Assembly (NCBI GenBank): GCA_030141605.1
Contig: JAQGDQ010000716.1
Location: 1 to 64,000 of the forward strand
Source of the DNA: Tubiluchus corallicola
Lineage: Eukaryota > Priapulida > Priapulimorpha > Priapulimorphida > Tubiluchidae
Length of the DNA stretch: 64,000 bases
Direction of reading: 5' to 3'
A program made the position numbers and the translations under genes. This document shows positions 63,610 to 64,000 of the stretch, one piece after another; the first letter of the stretch is position 1; each line of letters begins with the position of its first letter. The notes under the pieces were generated by a model, which searched no databases, was not told where the DNA came from, and saw only the letters and a program-made list of their open reading frames with translations.

Positions 63610-64000
63610 CGATTTTACATGAATAATATGTATTATAAACTGATAGGAAAGTGCACCTGAGCATTCCAAAATGTTGCCATTTTTTATCTAGTTGTTGACG
63701 TCATGAAGATGTCACAACACTGTACTTGTAGGCCTATGTGCCATCTTGGATTTATGTTTATACCCCAAAAGTACCAAAGTTTATTTTGGCCGATTTTCTG
63801 TTGAGAGCAGGTGAGACCACATTCTCACAGAATCTTCACAGAAAATTTCTATAGCAATGCTACATGCATATTTACAAGCAACTTGTATCAGTTTCATCTT
63901 CCTGCGGCAGCCATCTTTGTTCAGATTAATCAACGAGTGGTCACATGTACAGAGTTCGCAGAATCCCGCAGACCTGCCAAAGCGTGTTTCTAAGCTACTG
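63610..64000. other. Window end, nothing recognised
   Basis: No gene, repeat unit or transposon end was identified. Confidence 0.4.

Overview
This window looks like an AT-rich, repeat-dense piece of a metazoan nuclear genome. The evidence is spliced, type II membrane enzymes of animal Golgi families, non-LTR and LTR retroelement remnants, Helitrons, long trinucleotide microsatellites and large intergenic spaces. The mix (DUF268 and FkbM proteins, an HNK-1-type sulfotransferase, a GT31 galactosyltransferase) fits a marine invertebrate, perhaps a lophotrochozoan. The phylum is a guess. I see no rRNA, no intact tRNA, no CRISPR and nothing prokaryotic.

Layout. 0-5.5 kb: inverted, then head-to-tail copies of a non-autonomous Helitron family, with a CACCAC-type array and a 1.15-kb segment nearly identical (inverted) to the upstream region of a DUF268 gene at 27-28 kb. 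5.5-8.8 kb: a repeat with ~160-bp units, a 40-bp minisatellite, a CT tract and a LINE reverse-transcriptase fragment. 8.8-11.3 and 17.5-19.4 kb: two copies of one dispersed repeat; the first holds a solo LTR whose empty site survives in the second. 11.3-13.8 kb: microsatellites. 14-17.4 kb: exon-like fragments and a damaged GT31 gene. 19.4-24.9 kb: mostly unrecognised. 25.4-28.1 kb: DUF268 gene A (minus) and its upstream region. 28.5-30.7 kb: second Helitron/CACCAC cluster. 34.2-36.4 kb: inverted relative of the 5.5-6.6 kb repeat. 38.2-40.2 kb: 36-bp minisatellite, Helitron fragment, GA tract, ~125-bp degenerate repeat. 42.2-42.8 kb: hAT-like transposase remnant. 43.1-44.1 kb: carbohydrate sulfotransferase (minus). 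44.4-45.4 kb: AGT/AGC tract and a truncated Helitron. 46.4-47.9 kb: diverged relative of the DUF268 upstream region. 49.3-50.4 kb: DUF268 gene B (plus). 55-56.2 kb: two minisatellites. 58.3-59.3 kb: FkbM methyltransferase-like gene (minus). 60.9-63.6 kb: a hAT-type MITE and a foldback repeat.

Function. All five enzyme genes (GT31, two DUF268, sulfotransferase, FkbM) encode, or appear to encode, an N-terminal membrane anchor followed by a lumenal-type catalytic domain. They could act together on secreted or surface glycans by galactosylation, sulfation and possibly O-methylation. That grouping, and any methyltransferase role for DUF268, is inference. No complete novel multi-gene system is demonstrated. 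The strongest leads are this glycan-enzyme neighbourhood, the Helitron array with an apparent captured gene-upstream segment, and the solo LTR with its preserved empty site.
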